Shown here one piece after another: positions 12,601 to 23,640 of a DNA stretch of 64,000 bases. Within the stretch, counting starts at the first letter, position 1; every line of letters starts with the position of its first letter. The stretch comes from Parus major. Lineage: Eukaryota > Chordata > Aves > Passeriformes > Paridae. The stretch lies in the NCBI RefSeq assembly GCF_001522545.3, contig NC_031781.1, positions 5,496,911-5,560,910 of the forward strand, written 5' to 3'. A model generated the notes under the pieces. It did no database searches. It was not told the DNA's origin and saw nothing but the letters and a program-made list of their open reading frames with translations. The position numbers and the translations under genes are program-made.

Positions 12601-15600
12601 GTGAATAAATCAACTAAGTCCTCCCATCCAACCAGAATGACTTCAGGGGCTTGGTTTTCCTCACAGGGCTTTCCTGCACCTCTGCACAACCTTTCTTCCC
12701 AAGTGAAACACAAATGACAAAGCAGAGCCTCAGGGTGAATGATCATCATCACATGCCAAACTGTCATTAAAACTTGTGACTTTGCTCCAAAAGTGTTTCC
12801 TTGAATTTCTAAACTCCTGGAAAAAAGTAACTGCATGGAAACCTCATAGGTAATTGTGAAAAAAGACATTATTTGTCACTGCTGATGTCAGAGAAAAGCT
12901 GAGAGGCCTGAGCTGTGTATGCCCCAGAAGGTCATTGACTAGAAAAAACCCATAGAGCCCATCTCAACTGTGCCTCTACAGGAACTGTATTTTCTAAAAA
13001 CAAAAACATTAGATCAAATTTTGGGAGGAGGCCTTGATCTGTAACTTTTAAGCCAATCCTGAACAATGCTGCTAATGCAGCAGCCCTCCTATCCTCAGAA
13101 CTCCTTGTTCTGGATTCCCATCAGCAATCTCAGCTTTGCTTCCTCTGAACTTAAGTCTGAGTATATACATTTGCCTCAAGGCAAGGGAGGAAGCCCACAG
13201 CTTCCCATCAGTTATCAAGAGCTCAGGAAGGCCCTCCCAGATGATTGGCAGCAGACCCTGTCAGAAAAACCTCCTGAGTGATAACCCTCAAGTCCACAGG
13301 GACATGTCCCTGGAATGTTTCCCAACTCCTTTCCTTTGACTGGAATCATTGAGGTTTTTCTTATATTTATGGATCCACCTTCTGCAGCCATACAAGCAAG
13401 AATGTCACCCAGTGAGGGAAATTATTTCCATGTCTGTGACTGCCCTTCCCATGGATATTAACTTCTAGTTGTGCTTCTGAGGCTTTCCTACCATACAGCA
13501 ACCTCCAGCTCCCCTGGTAGCAGAATCCCTAAGGAACCTCTTATGTCAAGGACTCCCTTGTATTATAAAGAGCTCAAAACCAATATGAGATCCACCAAAT
13601 CCATCTCTCCTGTGAGCACCAGCTTTACTGATATTATCCAGGAGAACAGAAATCAGCTTTGCTGTTCCTTATGCTTCCACCCACACAGAGCTGGCAGAGA
13701 TTTCCCGTTTTTCATGGAGCAAAACTGACAAGACAAACAATATGGATGAATAAACAAGGTGCTGCCTCCAGAGTACTCTGCCTCTGAAGATCAGCAGTGC
13801 CATTGATAGGGTAGGGAAGAAGTCCATCCAGTCATCTGATTGGATCTTAAATTAGGACTCTGGATTAAAGCTGGGCTTTTGAAAGGAGCCAGTTGAAGCC
13901 AAGCACATGGGTCTCACAGAACAGCACAGCTCCTGTCTTTTCAGTTCCACCAAATCCCAGCATTAGCCTTTCCTGACACAATGCCTTGGAAACAGGAATG
14001 GGAAGATGCCTGAGCAAGAAATACAGATGTGGGCTCCTTCCTGTGAATTAGAATTATGCCACAAACCTTTACCAGGTATCTGAGCCACCCTGTCTGTATC
14101 AAAAAAACCCAATAAACAGTAGAGCACAAAACACTAAATTAAAATTCTCCAACCTTCTATTTTAGCTGTACTTTCAGGCATCAGACATAGTTGGGCCATT
14201 AAATTTGTTCTGTCATGGTGGTGGAGATTGGTACCAATCAATAATTGGAGGTACCATTATTGATACATTGTTCTATTTCCCTTTTCCTTCCTTCATCAAT
14301 GTGGCTCCATTTCTCAATGGAAATGAAGAGTGGGAGAAGTGGATGTCTGTCATTCTTCCCTGTTGCCATGTTTAATTACTTGCAGACCTCTAAGACAAGA
14401 CAGTTATTGTGGAATGCCCCCTACCCTACTGGGGCACTTGATAAGCTTTAGGCAGCTTTCCAGTAAGACCTTCCCCTTTTCATAAGGAAATATGCTAGTG
14501 TCAGCAGCAACAGGCAGGAGGAAAGAGGAAGAAAACAGCTGAGTGGAAAAGTATTAAAAAAAAAATATTTCCCTTCTAATTTGAGTGACAGAACTGATGA
14601 AGCAGTCATTTTCTGGAGAGTTTTGCGTCTTAGGAAAGCAGAAGAGGGGATCAAGGGACATAAATGCGACAGTCTGGATACTCCAATTCTGGAGAGGATG
14701 AAAGACAGACAGAAGTTTGAGTCAGAAGGGGCTCCTGGGACACAGCCTCATGGAAAACAATGATGCACTGCTCCCTTGGGCTCATCTTTGCTGTTTCTAA
14801 GTGCAAAGCCACGGGAAAGGAAGCAGCAAGAGGGGATATCTGTCCTTGTGATGCAGCAGTGCTGCCTGGTGACAGTCACTGTTCTGATCAGGTGATGATG
14901 TGAGCCTGGACTAGGTCACAGTTTGTGTACAAAGGAAGAGGAAAGGAAGAATGATGCTCTCAAATATCTCCAAAATGAAAAGAAGTTTTTAAAGCAGAAG
15001 ACATCCAGCTGTAGCCAAAAGAAGTTAAGAGTCAGGGAGCCTCTGTCTTCCAGACTGCGCTGTGGTCTCTCCAGGCACTCAAATGCTTGTGCAAGAGCAA
15101 CCAGTGCTCTCTGCACTCAGCTGAGACACATTGAAGTTTCTGGATGCTGCAGTGCTTCCTTCCCTCCTCTCTGAACAGATGTCCCTCACTTCTCAAGTGC
15201 TCATTTCTTGTATTCCAACTCAAAAGAATAAACTGGGAAGTATTTCGTAAGGGCTAGTTTCATTCCTCTAATTTTCACTCTTTATCTTTTCCTCCCAAAC
15301 CATAACACAAATCCTTCTGCATGGTAAAAATCTCAAGGAAGAAAGAAAAACATATTTGGACGTCAGTGTTCGGCTCCAACAATGCTGGGAGCCAGTTCTG
15401 GAAATAGCCATTATCTATTGAATCACCAAGTTCCAGTGCATTTGTCCCTTACAAAACAGAGCTGTAGACACATGCTTGAATCATTATAGTCATGTATCTC
15501 CCCAGGTAGCTCTCAATAACACTTGAGCTGAAAGCTGAACAGAGCAGCAGCTCCTGGACACACAATCTCTTCACACTTGTTCAAGGAAGACACTTTCTAG

Positions 15601-17498
15601 CATGAGGGTGAACAATCAAGCTCAGAGATCACATAACATGACAGCTACTGGGTTGCCCTGGGTGTTTCCCAGCATCTCAGCTGCAGAGCACTGAAACATG
15701 GGAACTGCTGGGACCACTCTCATTTCCCAGCTGCCTCCATTCCTCTTCCAGCACAGCCTGCGATTGGACTTCTCCCAGCAGAAAAACTTTAATGGTTCTC
15801 ACATCTGCTGCACCTTCTCCAGCCCATAGCAAGAGGTATAAAAAATAAATAAATCAGACTAACAAAGTCACTGTCATGTTTGAAACATTAAAGCTGAGTC
15901 CTTGAGGTAACATCACTGACAACCAGGTAGAACACAATCTCCCTTCTCTCTCAATGGCCCCTGTGAGCCATGAAAAGCCTCCTGTGGAATCACAGCACTT
16001 TTATTCCAATCAGACCCAAGGGGTTTTCTAAACTGTCAGAGAAGGCTTCATTTGATCTTTATTTTTTTTTATCCCCCATTAAAACCTTTCAAATGTTTCT
16101 TCTCTTTCTCCATAAAGATGGAATTTTTGAGGAAAAACTCTAAAAGGGGGTTATTCCTGGATTAAATAAATGGCTCCAGAGGTGATTCAAAACATTTAAC
16201 TTCACTGTAACTTCACTCACTACCTGATAATGTAACTGTTTCATGCCAAGCCAGACTCCTCAGTGATTACACAGATCAACAGAGGGTCTTCCAAGTAGAG
16301 AAACCTACATTTCCACTTGCACCACCTGGAGACACGAGCCCATGTCTCTGAACACAACCTGAAACCCATCTGCCTGGAACACGTGCCCAGACAGATGAAA
16401 CCCACCCCTAGAGACACTTCATGATTGTGCTCAAGTCACTGTAATGATCCTACAAGCCTTCCTAGTATTCATTTATGGCCCTTTCATCAAAGAGTCTATA
16501 CAGAAGCTTCCACCTAAAGGTCTGACACTGAAGCACCTTTTTAGTCCTTTGGCTTTTTCTAAATCAAGTCCTTAAGACTCACAGGTCTATCCACTGCCCA
16601 CAAGGCCCTGCTGTGTCATTCTAGACAAGACAACTCTCCATAGGGTGTTTCCCTTCCCCAGGGAATTTCCAAATGCCCCCCACAACTCTGGGCATAGCAG
16701 GCCAGTTCATTCCTCCAACAGCAGGACACAAGGAAAAAAATGACAGAAGACAATATAATGTGAATTAGTGTGAATTCCAGCCCACAGGAACTGGGCTGCT
16801 GCACCACGGAGTCTAGAGAACAGATCTACAAAGGTATCACACATTCTCCTAGATGCTGCTGCTAAACACAAGAACAGAGATGAAGGAATCAAGAGAAAAT
16901 CAACAAAATTGAAATAAAATGGCAAATAGTCAACAATCTTTACTGAGGAGCTTTTGGGAAATATACTTGAAACAAACTGTTGCAAAGGGACAAATTGATC
17001 AGACTAAAATTTTTTTTAAAGTAAAATTCTCCTGGAAAACATCTGTCCTGATGGACACAAAGTTCCCATCCCACATACTGAAACTAGCAGAAGACAAAGA
17101 TGCTGAGTATTTCCCTCTGATGTTACCTCTTTCAAGTTCAACACCAAACACAGACAAAAATTTAATCTGATTTAAAACTCAAGAAGCTCCCTTCAACCTT
17201 ATATTTAGTTCTTCAGTTTGGAAGAACTAAAGAACTAAACTACCTTCTTCTACCGAGAAGATACCTTACAGCCTCTACAGTTTTTACTGATCTTATTCTG
17301 CACCTAACTAAATGTAAATGAAAAAATGAGTTGTGGTGAGGACTATTTCCTAACATGCTACCATCCAAATATGAAGAACTGTTCAATGAACATTTAAGCA
17401 AAGACTCACAGACTTACCTTCTGACTCTGGCAGTCAGCTGTGGGAGTGAAGCATGCTGCTAAGAAGAAAAACAGCAATCCAGGAGGATGCATTTTCAT
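510..17498 (-). CDS. STAB1: Stabilin-1, N-terminal part (13 coding exons, gene continues past left edge)
   Basis: Large type I membrane scavenger receptor of macrophages and sinusoidal endothelium that takes up modified LDL, SPARC and other ligands (family knowledge). Joined exons 17418-17498, 11768-11904, 10208-10323, 9034-9119, 7935-8004, 7040-7135, 6494-6610, 5553-5749, 5223-5356, 3421-3548, 3118-3209, 2066-2188 and 510-656 give an open frame of 1524 nt (508 codons). All introns are GT-AG and every phase agrees. Order: signal peptide (about 1-23), a Cys-rich segment, EGF-like modules (about 110-350), then the first FAS1 domain (about 358-497). The family is usually near 2500 residues, so about one fifth is here. 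STAB2 is the close paralogue. The Cys spacing, exon layout and position beside NISCH favour STAB1. Confidence 0.93.
2066..2188 (-). CDS. STAB1: STAB1 coding exon 12: FAS1-1 middle
   Basis: Residues 419-459. Reads [11 protein letters not shown], then [10 protein letters not shown], which corresponds to the helix and strand that follow H1 in stabilin FAS1 domains. 41 whole codons, phase 0 on both sides. Confidence 0.9.
3118..3209 (-). CDS. STAB1: STAB1 coding exon 11: FAS1-1 H1 region
   Basis: Residues 388-418. Contains GPFTVFVPS, the conserved H1 motif of FAS1 domains. Acceptor ttttacag, donor AAC|gtaagt, phase 0 out. Confidence 0.92.
3421..3548 (-). CDS. STAB1: STAB1 coding exon 10: EGF end and start of FAS1-1
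   Basis: Residues 345-388. [19 protein letters not shown] closes the EGF block. The helical stretch up to KKMF opens the first fasciclin (FAS1) domain. Phase 2 to phase 1. Confidence 0.9.
3671..3821 (-). mobile_element. CR1 LINE 3' fragment (minus orientation)
   Basis: The plus strand reads CATAGAATGGTTTGGGTTGG and continues through GGGCAGGGACATCTTCCACTAG and GGTTGCTCAGGGCCCCACC. This is the reverse complement of the CR1 3' terminal region, including the ATTCTATG-type end. It is heavily truncated, as CR1 copies usually are, has no coding capacity, and sits in STAB1 intron 9. Confidence 0.9.
5223..5356 (-). CDS. STAB1: STAB1 coding exon 9: EGF-like region
   Basis: Residues 301-345. Finishes the previous module (AICVCKPGM) and starts another ([18 protein letters not shown]). 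Acceptor cccttag, donor CCTAG|gtaagc, phase 2 out. Confidence 0.88.
5553..5749 (-). CDS. STAB1: STAB1 coding exon 8: two EGF-like modules
   Basis: Residues 235-300. Contains [14 protein letters not shown] and [14 protein letters not shown], then [18 protein letters not shown]. The DPC..NNGGC..N..C pattern is the fasciclin-EGF signature found throughout stabilins. Phase 1 to phase 0. Confidence 0.94.
6494..6610 (-). CDS. STAB1: STAB1 coding exon 7: EGF-like module
   Basis: Residues 196-235. Reads [17 protein letters not shown], then [14 protein letters not shown], an EGF-like module in the same place as in mammalian stabilin-1. Phase 1 in and out. Confidence 0.92.
7040..7135 (-). CDS. STAB1: STAB1 coding exon 6: EGF-like module
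   Basis: Residues 164-196. Reads [12 protein letters not shown], then [14 protein letters not shown]: a complete EGF half with the GYTGPRC signature. Phase 1 in and out. This exon is more G/C-rich than the introns around it. Confidence 0.92.
7935..8004 (-). CDS. STAB1: STAB1 coding exon 5: laminin-type EGF piece
   Basis: Residues 141-164, with the motif [13 protein letters not shown] typical of stabilin laminin-like EGF modules. Only 70 nt, phase 0 to phase 1. Confidence 0.9.
9034..9119 (-). CDS. STAB1: STAB1 coding exon 4: EGF-like module
   Basis: Residues 112-140. Contains the EGF core [19 protein letters not shown] with the expected Cys spacing and ends CICK. Acceptor ctgctag, donor AAG|gtcagt, phase 0 out. 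Confidence 0.92.
10208..10323 (-). CDS. STAB1: STAB1 coding exon 3
   Basis: Residues 73-111, beginning [19 protein letters not shown] and ending with the [10 protein letters not shown] motif that precedes stabilin EGF blocks. Phase 2 in, phase 1 out, consistent with both neighbours. Confidence 0.92.
11768..11904 (-). CDS. STAB1: STAB1 coding exon 2: Cys-rich N-terminal segment
   Basis: Residues 28-73. It contains the motif [17 protein letters not shown], which matches the segment just after the signal peptide in mammalian stabilin-1. Acceptor tttttaag, donor CTGCAG|gtaagg, leaving phase 2. It follows a first intron of about 5.5 kb. Confidence 0.9.
11905..17417 (-). other. STAB1 intron 1
   Basis: About 5.5 kb between the signal-peptide exon and exon 2, the longest intron seen in this gene. 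It holds several open frames (for example 12456-12869 and 13066-13281), but none resembles a known protein or has splice support. The only structured feature I found is the inverted repeat at 17204-17231. Confidence 0.75.
17204..17231. repeat. Perfect inverted repeat (11-bp arms, 6-bp loop)
   Basis: TTTAGTTCTTC at 17204-17214 is exactly complementary to GAAGAACTAAA at 17221-17231, with AGTTTG between. It lies about 190 bp inside STAB1 intron 1, so the pre-mRNA could fold into a hairpin there. No function is implied. Confidence 0.7.
17418..17498 (-). CDS. STAB1: STAB1 coding exon 1: start codon and signal peptide
   Basis: Residues 1-27. The ATG at 17498 opens a short basic N-terminus (MKMHPPG) followed by a hydrophobic core ([10 protein letters not shown]) and a small-residue region before DCQSQK, a typical cleavable signal peptide. 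A second in-frame ATG two codons later (17492) could also serve as the start. The exon ends AAG|gtaagt in phase 0. The transcription start and any upstream non-coding exon were not identified. Confidence 0.88.
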
Positions 17499-20400
17499 GC
17501 TTTTACAGGCAGGACCCTTCACACAAAAGGGGTGGCGAGAGAGGCTGCAATTTCTGCAAGATAACACCGCCTACTAAGAATCAGATCCAAGACAAACCAG
17601 AGGTTAAAAGTAAACAGGGAGAGAGCATTTTTGCACTGTGCTTTTTGGCTGCAAAGCCTTCAGAAATGGATCTGCTACTTCTAGCATAGTTATTTCTGAA
17701 TCAACGTAACCTTTTTCTTTCCATTCTTTTTTTTAAATGCACAAGCAGAACTCCTTAGTAAAAGGTTTACTCAAAACAGGAACATCTACGGATTTCCTCT
17801 TACATATCAGTTCAAAACAGAAGGAAGGAAATCCTTAGTTTTCAACTAATTGGAATGAAAAGAGGTTAACTGTATGCTTAACAGAAAGCAAATCCAATGG
17901 GCAAACTTAAATACCATAAATTCATGAAGGGTAAGTTAACTTCCTTTTACCACTGATGTCAATATGTCCATAACACCTCCAAGTGAAGGTAGAACTGAGC
18001 ACTGCCTATCCCAAAGTATGCAAGAACAAAGCAATGGGAGTGACAGGCTATGCTTCAGAGCAGGAATGGAGCACATTGCACCAATCAATCAAGCACTTTG
18101 GGCAGGCTTTGATTTTTTCTTTTAAATAGTTGACTTTCTCAGCAAGGAAAGCTGATGCTATGGCAGCAATGGCAAAATTTATAATTTTCCAAACACTCTG
18201 CTGACAGCTTGATGAATCCAAGGAGCAGTTCCACACAACAGGAAAGTCCCATAATAAGATTTTAAAAATACATACTAACCTGAGGTACAGTCTGCAATTT
18301 ATATTCTCCTTTTGAACATTACAAATAAGAGATTATTGACAGGTTTTCCATGGCCTTTGTCTCCCTGCCCTGCCAAAAGAGCCCACTATCCTGAGCATCT
18401 AAGGACTGCTCCTGTTAGCAACAAATCTCACCAAGCAATGAGGCACCTTCATATTTTTAAGCCGTTAATAGTACATGAAGGTGCCTAAGTGAAACCAGGA
18501 CAGGGTTTCTTGTATTTCCATAAAGAATGAGAGCATTAATACTTTTTTGCCCCTGCACCCCCACAAGGACACACATGCAGTAACATATGAGGTGAGGAAC
18601 CGCTGTACTTACTGGTGCCGTTAGCTGTGCTTTACTTCTGCCTTCATCCTACAGGGAAAGGCAGCATGATGAACAGCCAGCCCTGCTATATATCCTGCAC
18701 TAACAGGAAGCAGATAAGGCACACAACCATCCACTGCAACCCATGTGAGCAGCACCAGCCCACAGCTCAACCCAACAGCTCAGCCCACTTGTCCTGCCAC
18801 AGGACAACTGCAGCCCTGGGACTGTCGCTGCCCAACTGGTGCCACTCTGTCAAGTTCAAAGGGCTCACACTGCTCTGGAAACCATTTGGTACCCCAAAAG
18901 TGTTCAAAAAGAGGCAGAGGCATCATGGCTCAAGCCAGCTCTAGTGGAATGGAAAAGTCACAAATGGGCAGCGGGGACACTGGTGTAGGGAATGGCTTGT
19001 ACAGCATTTCCTTGGCCAGCAGTCATGGCCCTGAGCTGGCCATGGAAACACAAGAATGAGGCTGCTCCTCATTCTGGCTCCATGCTGTCCCAGAAGGATG
19101 GTGAAGACTGTTGATGGGTTTTCCAAGAGCTGGCTGTATGACACAGGGATTAAGTTGCCAGCATCCACATGTAGCTGGTCAGTTCTTAAGGTGAAAATAG
19201 CTCACTGTGGGGCACTTGGAGATGCATTGGCTTCTTTAATGGGTCTTCAGACAGTTTTCTAAATGGCTCAGCACTGAAAATGGTACAGGACAAGAAAAGA
19301 CACACAAAAACTGATTCCAGGGCTTTCCACTGCTGCTTATCATTAATGTATCTGACCTACTGTGGGGGAACCAGGAAGGGACAGAAATGCTTGGTGAAAT
19401 TTCTGTCTGAATTAAATAAATCAGATTCACAGTAACATCAAAAGGTTCACAGCCAGCTTCCTTATCTGACCTCACCTCAATTAAAGGCTAGCAATACAAG
19501 AGCAATACACAGGCTGAAAGTGCAAACAGTGAGTAGTGACATTGTACAGCAGAAGAGCATAAACTGAAAAATCAAAAGGTCATCTGTCATTAGACATTGC
19601 TTTCCTGATCAAGCAGCATAAGCAGTGTGTGCTTCAGCCACTGTTTATGAGCTGCTCTGAGAGAATGGAAACTTTGCTGAACACTGCTGCTGGACCTGGA
19701 ACACCAAAATCTGCAACAACTTTAGATCTTCATAATTCTGGAAACTATTAAGAAGGTGAAACACCAACCACCTCTAAATTAATAGGTGGCCAAGAGCCAT
19801 TAATAATGTTCAGTGCTCAGAAGCCAAGGTGCTCTCAGCAACAGTTCAGTTGGCAGTCATCAAAGACGGCAACACCAGCAGAGAAAAAGCACAGGAAGCA
19901 AAAATGAGCCTAACAAACCCAAATTACTGCTCCACTCACAGTTTCTGTTCTCTTCTGATAGATGGATTCCTCCTAGGCAGATAAATGTATTTTCTCATAG
20001 ATGACAGCTATAAAAACTTTATGCCTTAGAGGCAAAATGCATTGAATCATTTTTTGGATTTCACTGTTTTGTCCAATACTCTTTAAAACTAACAACAAAT
20101 AGAAACCCCAGTTCCCCCACTCATTTCAATATTAGACTCATTCATGTACAGAAGCATCTATCTCTACAAAGTATTTCAAACCCCCAAAATCTCATAAAGC
20201 CTGAGATCTGCCAGAGAGCCTTCATCAAAAGAAAAAATTTAGGCAAGTCTTGTAAAGATCTGATGACAGAACACACAAATAGCCCTGTGCAGGCAGGAGG
20301 GTTTTGTTCACTTCCTAGCCAATGTTTGACTGAAATAGGATTGTGCAAATCCAATTTTAAAACATACAGTAGGAGTTGTCAACTGTCTGCCAGAGAGTTT

Positions 20401-20754
20401 ATCTGTGAAGTTTCACACATGGACATTTATTTGTTTTGGAAAGCATGGAGATTGACTTATCTGCCAAGTGTGTCTTGGCATAACAAGGGGCATAACAGAA
20501 GGTGGCTCATTTATCAGGAGAAGTCACAGACATGGTTCTCAGAAACATCTTCAAATTCTGGCCCTGACTTCTTTGAGATGACTTCTACAAAACACTTAAA
20601 ATTTACCTTTTGGGCTCAATCTCCCCAATCATCAGCAGATTGTTGGCAGCAGGAATGATCAGGATTTTTCCCCCTCAGGGAAAAATGCCCTCTCTTTTTC
20701 TTTATGCATCAATGACAAGCTGGATCCTCTAAAACAACTTATCCAAGACCTGGC

Positions 20755-20778
20755 TTTTTTTTTTTTTTTTTTTTTTTT
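20755..20778. repeat. Poly-T tract (24 T)
   Basis: An uninterrupted run of 24 T in the STAB1-NISCH spacer, followed by GTGTACACATTAGC. It could be the tail of a retroposed fragment on the minus strand, but no recognisable retroelement body or target-site duplication adjoins it. Confidence 0.85.
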
Positions 20779-23249
20779 GTGTACACATTAGCATTTAAAG
20801 CTGAGAAGCTGCTGGCAAAAATTACTCAACCTGCACAGGAAAATACACCAAATTCCCACCTGGATAAAGGCAAAGGATGAGCCTACAAAACCTCCCAGAC
20901 TCCCTGCCTGTGCCACACACTGTGTTCTAAAATGCTGGGTCACCAGCTCTGCTCTGTGAAGTGTGTGCAGCTCTGACCAGATTGGGCAATTTCCTGCTAC
21001 TGAAATCTTTTGTTTAGAAACTACAGAGACAAGGCAAGTGATTTGCCATCCAGTCCACCTTGCAACACAGCTTCTCTGAGAACTTTCCATTTGGTTACAT
21101 CCACAAAGAGAAAAGGACTCTTGTTCTGCACTTCTGGTAAAGCTGAGAAAGGACATTAAGTCCCTTTGAATTGTAAGGGTGTAAGAAGGCTGTGAGTCTG
21201 AAAAGGATTAAACAGCCAAGCCAATACTGCTCTGTCAGGGGGCCAACTGAACCCTCAGGGTCCTGGTGAAGATGCAAAGACACAATCCTAGTTTTTCTTT
21301 CCTCTAGGAAAGTTGGAAGGAACAGGAATTTTAAGGGTTGCTCATAAAACCAAAAAAAACCAAAAAAACCAGTAGCCCAATTCCAAGAAGACAGGTAGAG
21401 CTGCTTGGGCACAATTCAGAAAGAAATTATTGTAGTTGCTCACACCCTATTATTCCAAAATGTCTATAGGCAGCAGTACCAACATCAGCAAATAAATGCT
21501 TTAACTCTGGCCTATCACTTTCTCTTGACTCTTAGCTCCTTTACATGTTCTGCTGCAGTGAAAACCAGCAACATTTTCCCATCTCTTGGTTTTAGTTTCA
21601 TTCATTAAGCAGCACTCTGGGATTGTACTGGAAGGTCAGAATCTAAATTCCCCACAGCTATCCAATATTAATTAGAATTCTGGGTAAAACTCTTTATTAT
21701 TTCAATAGTTCAATAGCTGAGCTACTGAAACTCAGTACCTTCTGACAGGGGCACGATGGCAAAGGCAGTGAGGCCTCCCATGAAGTGCTGCTGATTCTTC
21801 AGATCCTGTTGTCTGTAAGGGATAGAAAGGGCCTACAATGTCCTTGACTCAAGCTGTAGCCAGCAGTTTGCCAAGGACAGCTCTGAATGTCTGCCTGAGA
21901 ACAGATGCAGATGGGAGTCAGAATCCTGCTAGCTCTGCAATTTCAGCAACTTCAAAGATGCTAGGAGTTCTTGCCATCCCCTCTTGGAGACCCTGAAAAC
22001 TTGAAGCACTAGGGTTTGGTGTCCACCTTTTCAACTCTGGCTACTGCTCTTCGTGCACCTATTCCAGTAGATTTTTCCAGTGTTGGCCAGTCATTTTTTA
22101 GGGTCTAATGAATTTGACATCCTCCCTTTCTCCACATCAAATTTCACCTTTCCAAGTTACTAAATGCCCTTAATTATCAGGTGGATATCAAGAAACAGAA
22201 GCTTATATCCTGCTATGAGCCACAGTTTTTCCTCATGCTGTTGCTTTTCTGCCTAAGATTTGGTTTGTTTGAAGATTAGTACTGCAGAAGTAAACTTTCT
22301 GACCAGAATGCAAGTGAGATTCAGCAGCACTTTGTGTTACATTAAGAAAACCCACCTCATTATCAAGGCTGGTAAGAACAAGAAGAAAAGCCAGAGGGGC
22401 TGATGGAAATACATGACTGCAGTACATCCACAGCCAGGCAGATCAGAGTTTTGTAAAGCAGCACAAGAATGGACAGAGAGGATGCAGATCACACTGTCAT
22501 TTCTTCCTGCAGAGAAAACAGTGTAGCCCAGGTCAGCACCTCATTTACTTTCCTTTCTAATGAGGTTCATTTACAGTTTTTTAATTGCAATACAAGGGGA
22601 GTTTAAAAACCTTTGGGCAGATCCTTGGCAGATGACACTGAACAAACATAATTGCCTGTGTCTTCCTATGGTAGCAAAAAATCTACATCAGCTCAAAGCT
22701 GGAACACAGAGGTTTGAGAGTTCAGGAGACACTTTCTGGACAAAGGTCTCCCCACTTGCCTCTGGGTGTTTCTGGTCATAACCTTCAGCTACTCAGGTAT
22801 GGTCTTAGTATTGAACAAGGCTTGGAAGCTGGAAAGAAATTGAGGACAAAGGGTTACTAAAGACAAACATGCCTGCAGGGCTTTGTAGTGCTCTTGCAAA
22901 AATAGAGGAAGAAATCAAGACTATTCTGTGTGAGCTCAGCTGTTGACAGTGACTTCATTCTGCAGAGCTTTCAGTAGAAACTTAATGTGGAAAGTTCTGG
23001 GAAACCTTCATGAACTGAAGCAATCAGTTTAGTTTCAAGATGAATGATTGTACATTTTCAAGAAAACCTCACTTAAATTCCTGTATTCTTTGTATTTAAG
23101 AACAAAAGACTACATTACAATTAGACAATAAAGACAGCAAGTTAGCACTGAAGAATGACAGTTGATAAAATTTTTCAGCTTAATATTGCACTTAAATGAA
23201 CATAAATGCACACCCACAAAGCACTGACTCCAGCAGGTTCTAACACAGA

Positions 23250-23640
23250 GCATCTCTCCTCTGGAAACTGGTTGGGAGAGTTCAAGTTGTTCAAGCTGGA
23301 AAAAAGCAGGTCCAGAGAGAGCTCCCTGCAGCTATATCAGTACTTAAAGGACTTTTTAATGAGGGACTTTATACCTCAGCAGTGATACAACCATGGGGAA
23401 TGTTTTTTTAATTAAAAAGAAGAGATTTAGATTAGGTATTAGGAATTCTTTACTCAGAGGCCCTGGCACAGGTGGCCCAGAGATGCTGTGGATGCCCCAC
23501 CCCTGGAAGTGTCCATGGCCAGGCTGGATGGAGCCCATGGAAAATTGATCCAAGTATGTGGCAACCCTGCCCATGAAAGGGGGTTGGAATGAGATAATCT
23601 TGAAAGTCCATTGCAACACAAACCATTCTGTGATTCTACA
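23250..23640 (+). mobile_element. CR1 LINE 3' fragment (plus orientation)
   Basis: Runs from the TTGTTCAAGCTGGA / CAGTACTTAAAGG region of CR1, through GATTTAGATTAGGTATTAGG, GGATGCCCCACCCCTGGAAG and GGTTGGAATGAGATAATCTTG, to the terminal ATTCTGTGATTCTACA. It is about 390 bp, 5'-truncated and diverged, with no intact reverse transcriptase. The terminal 8-bp-type repeat marks the true 3' end. Confidence 0.9.

Noticed and set aside
12456..12869. 137-codon minus-strand open frame in STAB1 intron 1, considered as an extra STAB1 exon
   Set aside because: Exon 1 and exon 2 join in phase 0 with continuous family-like sequence, and this frame has no EGF or FAS1 features.
20755..20778. Poly-T run considered as the tail of a processed pseudogene
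   Set aside because: No gene-like sequence or target-site duplication was found next to it.
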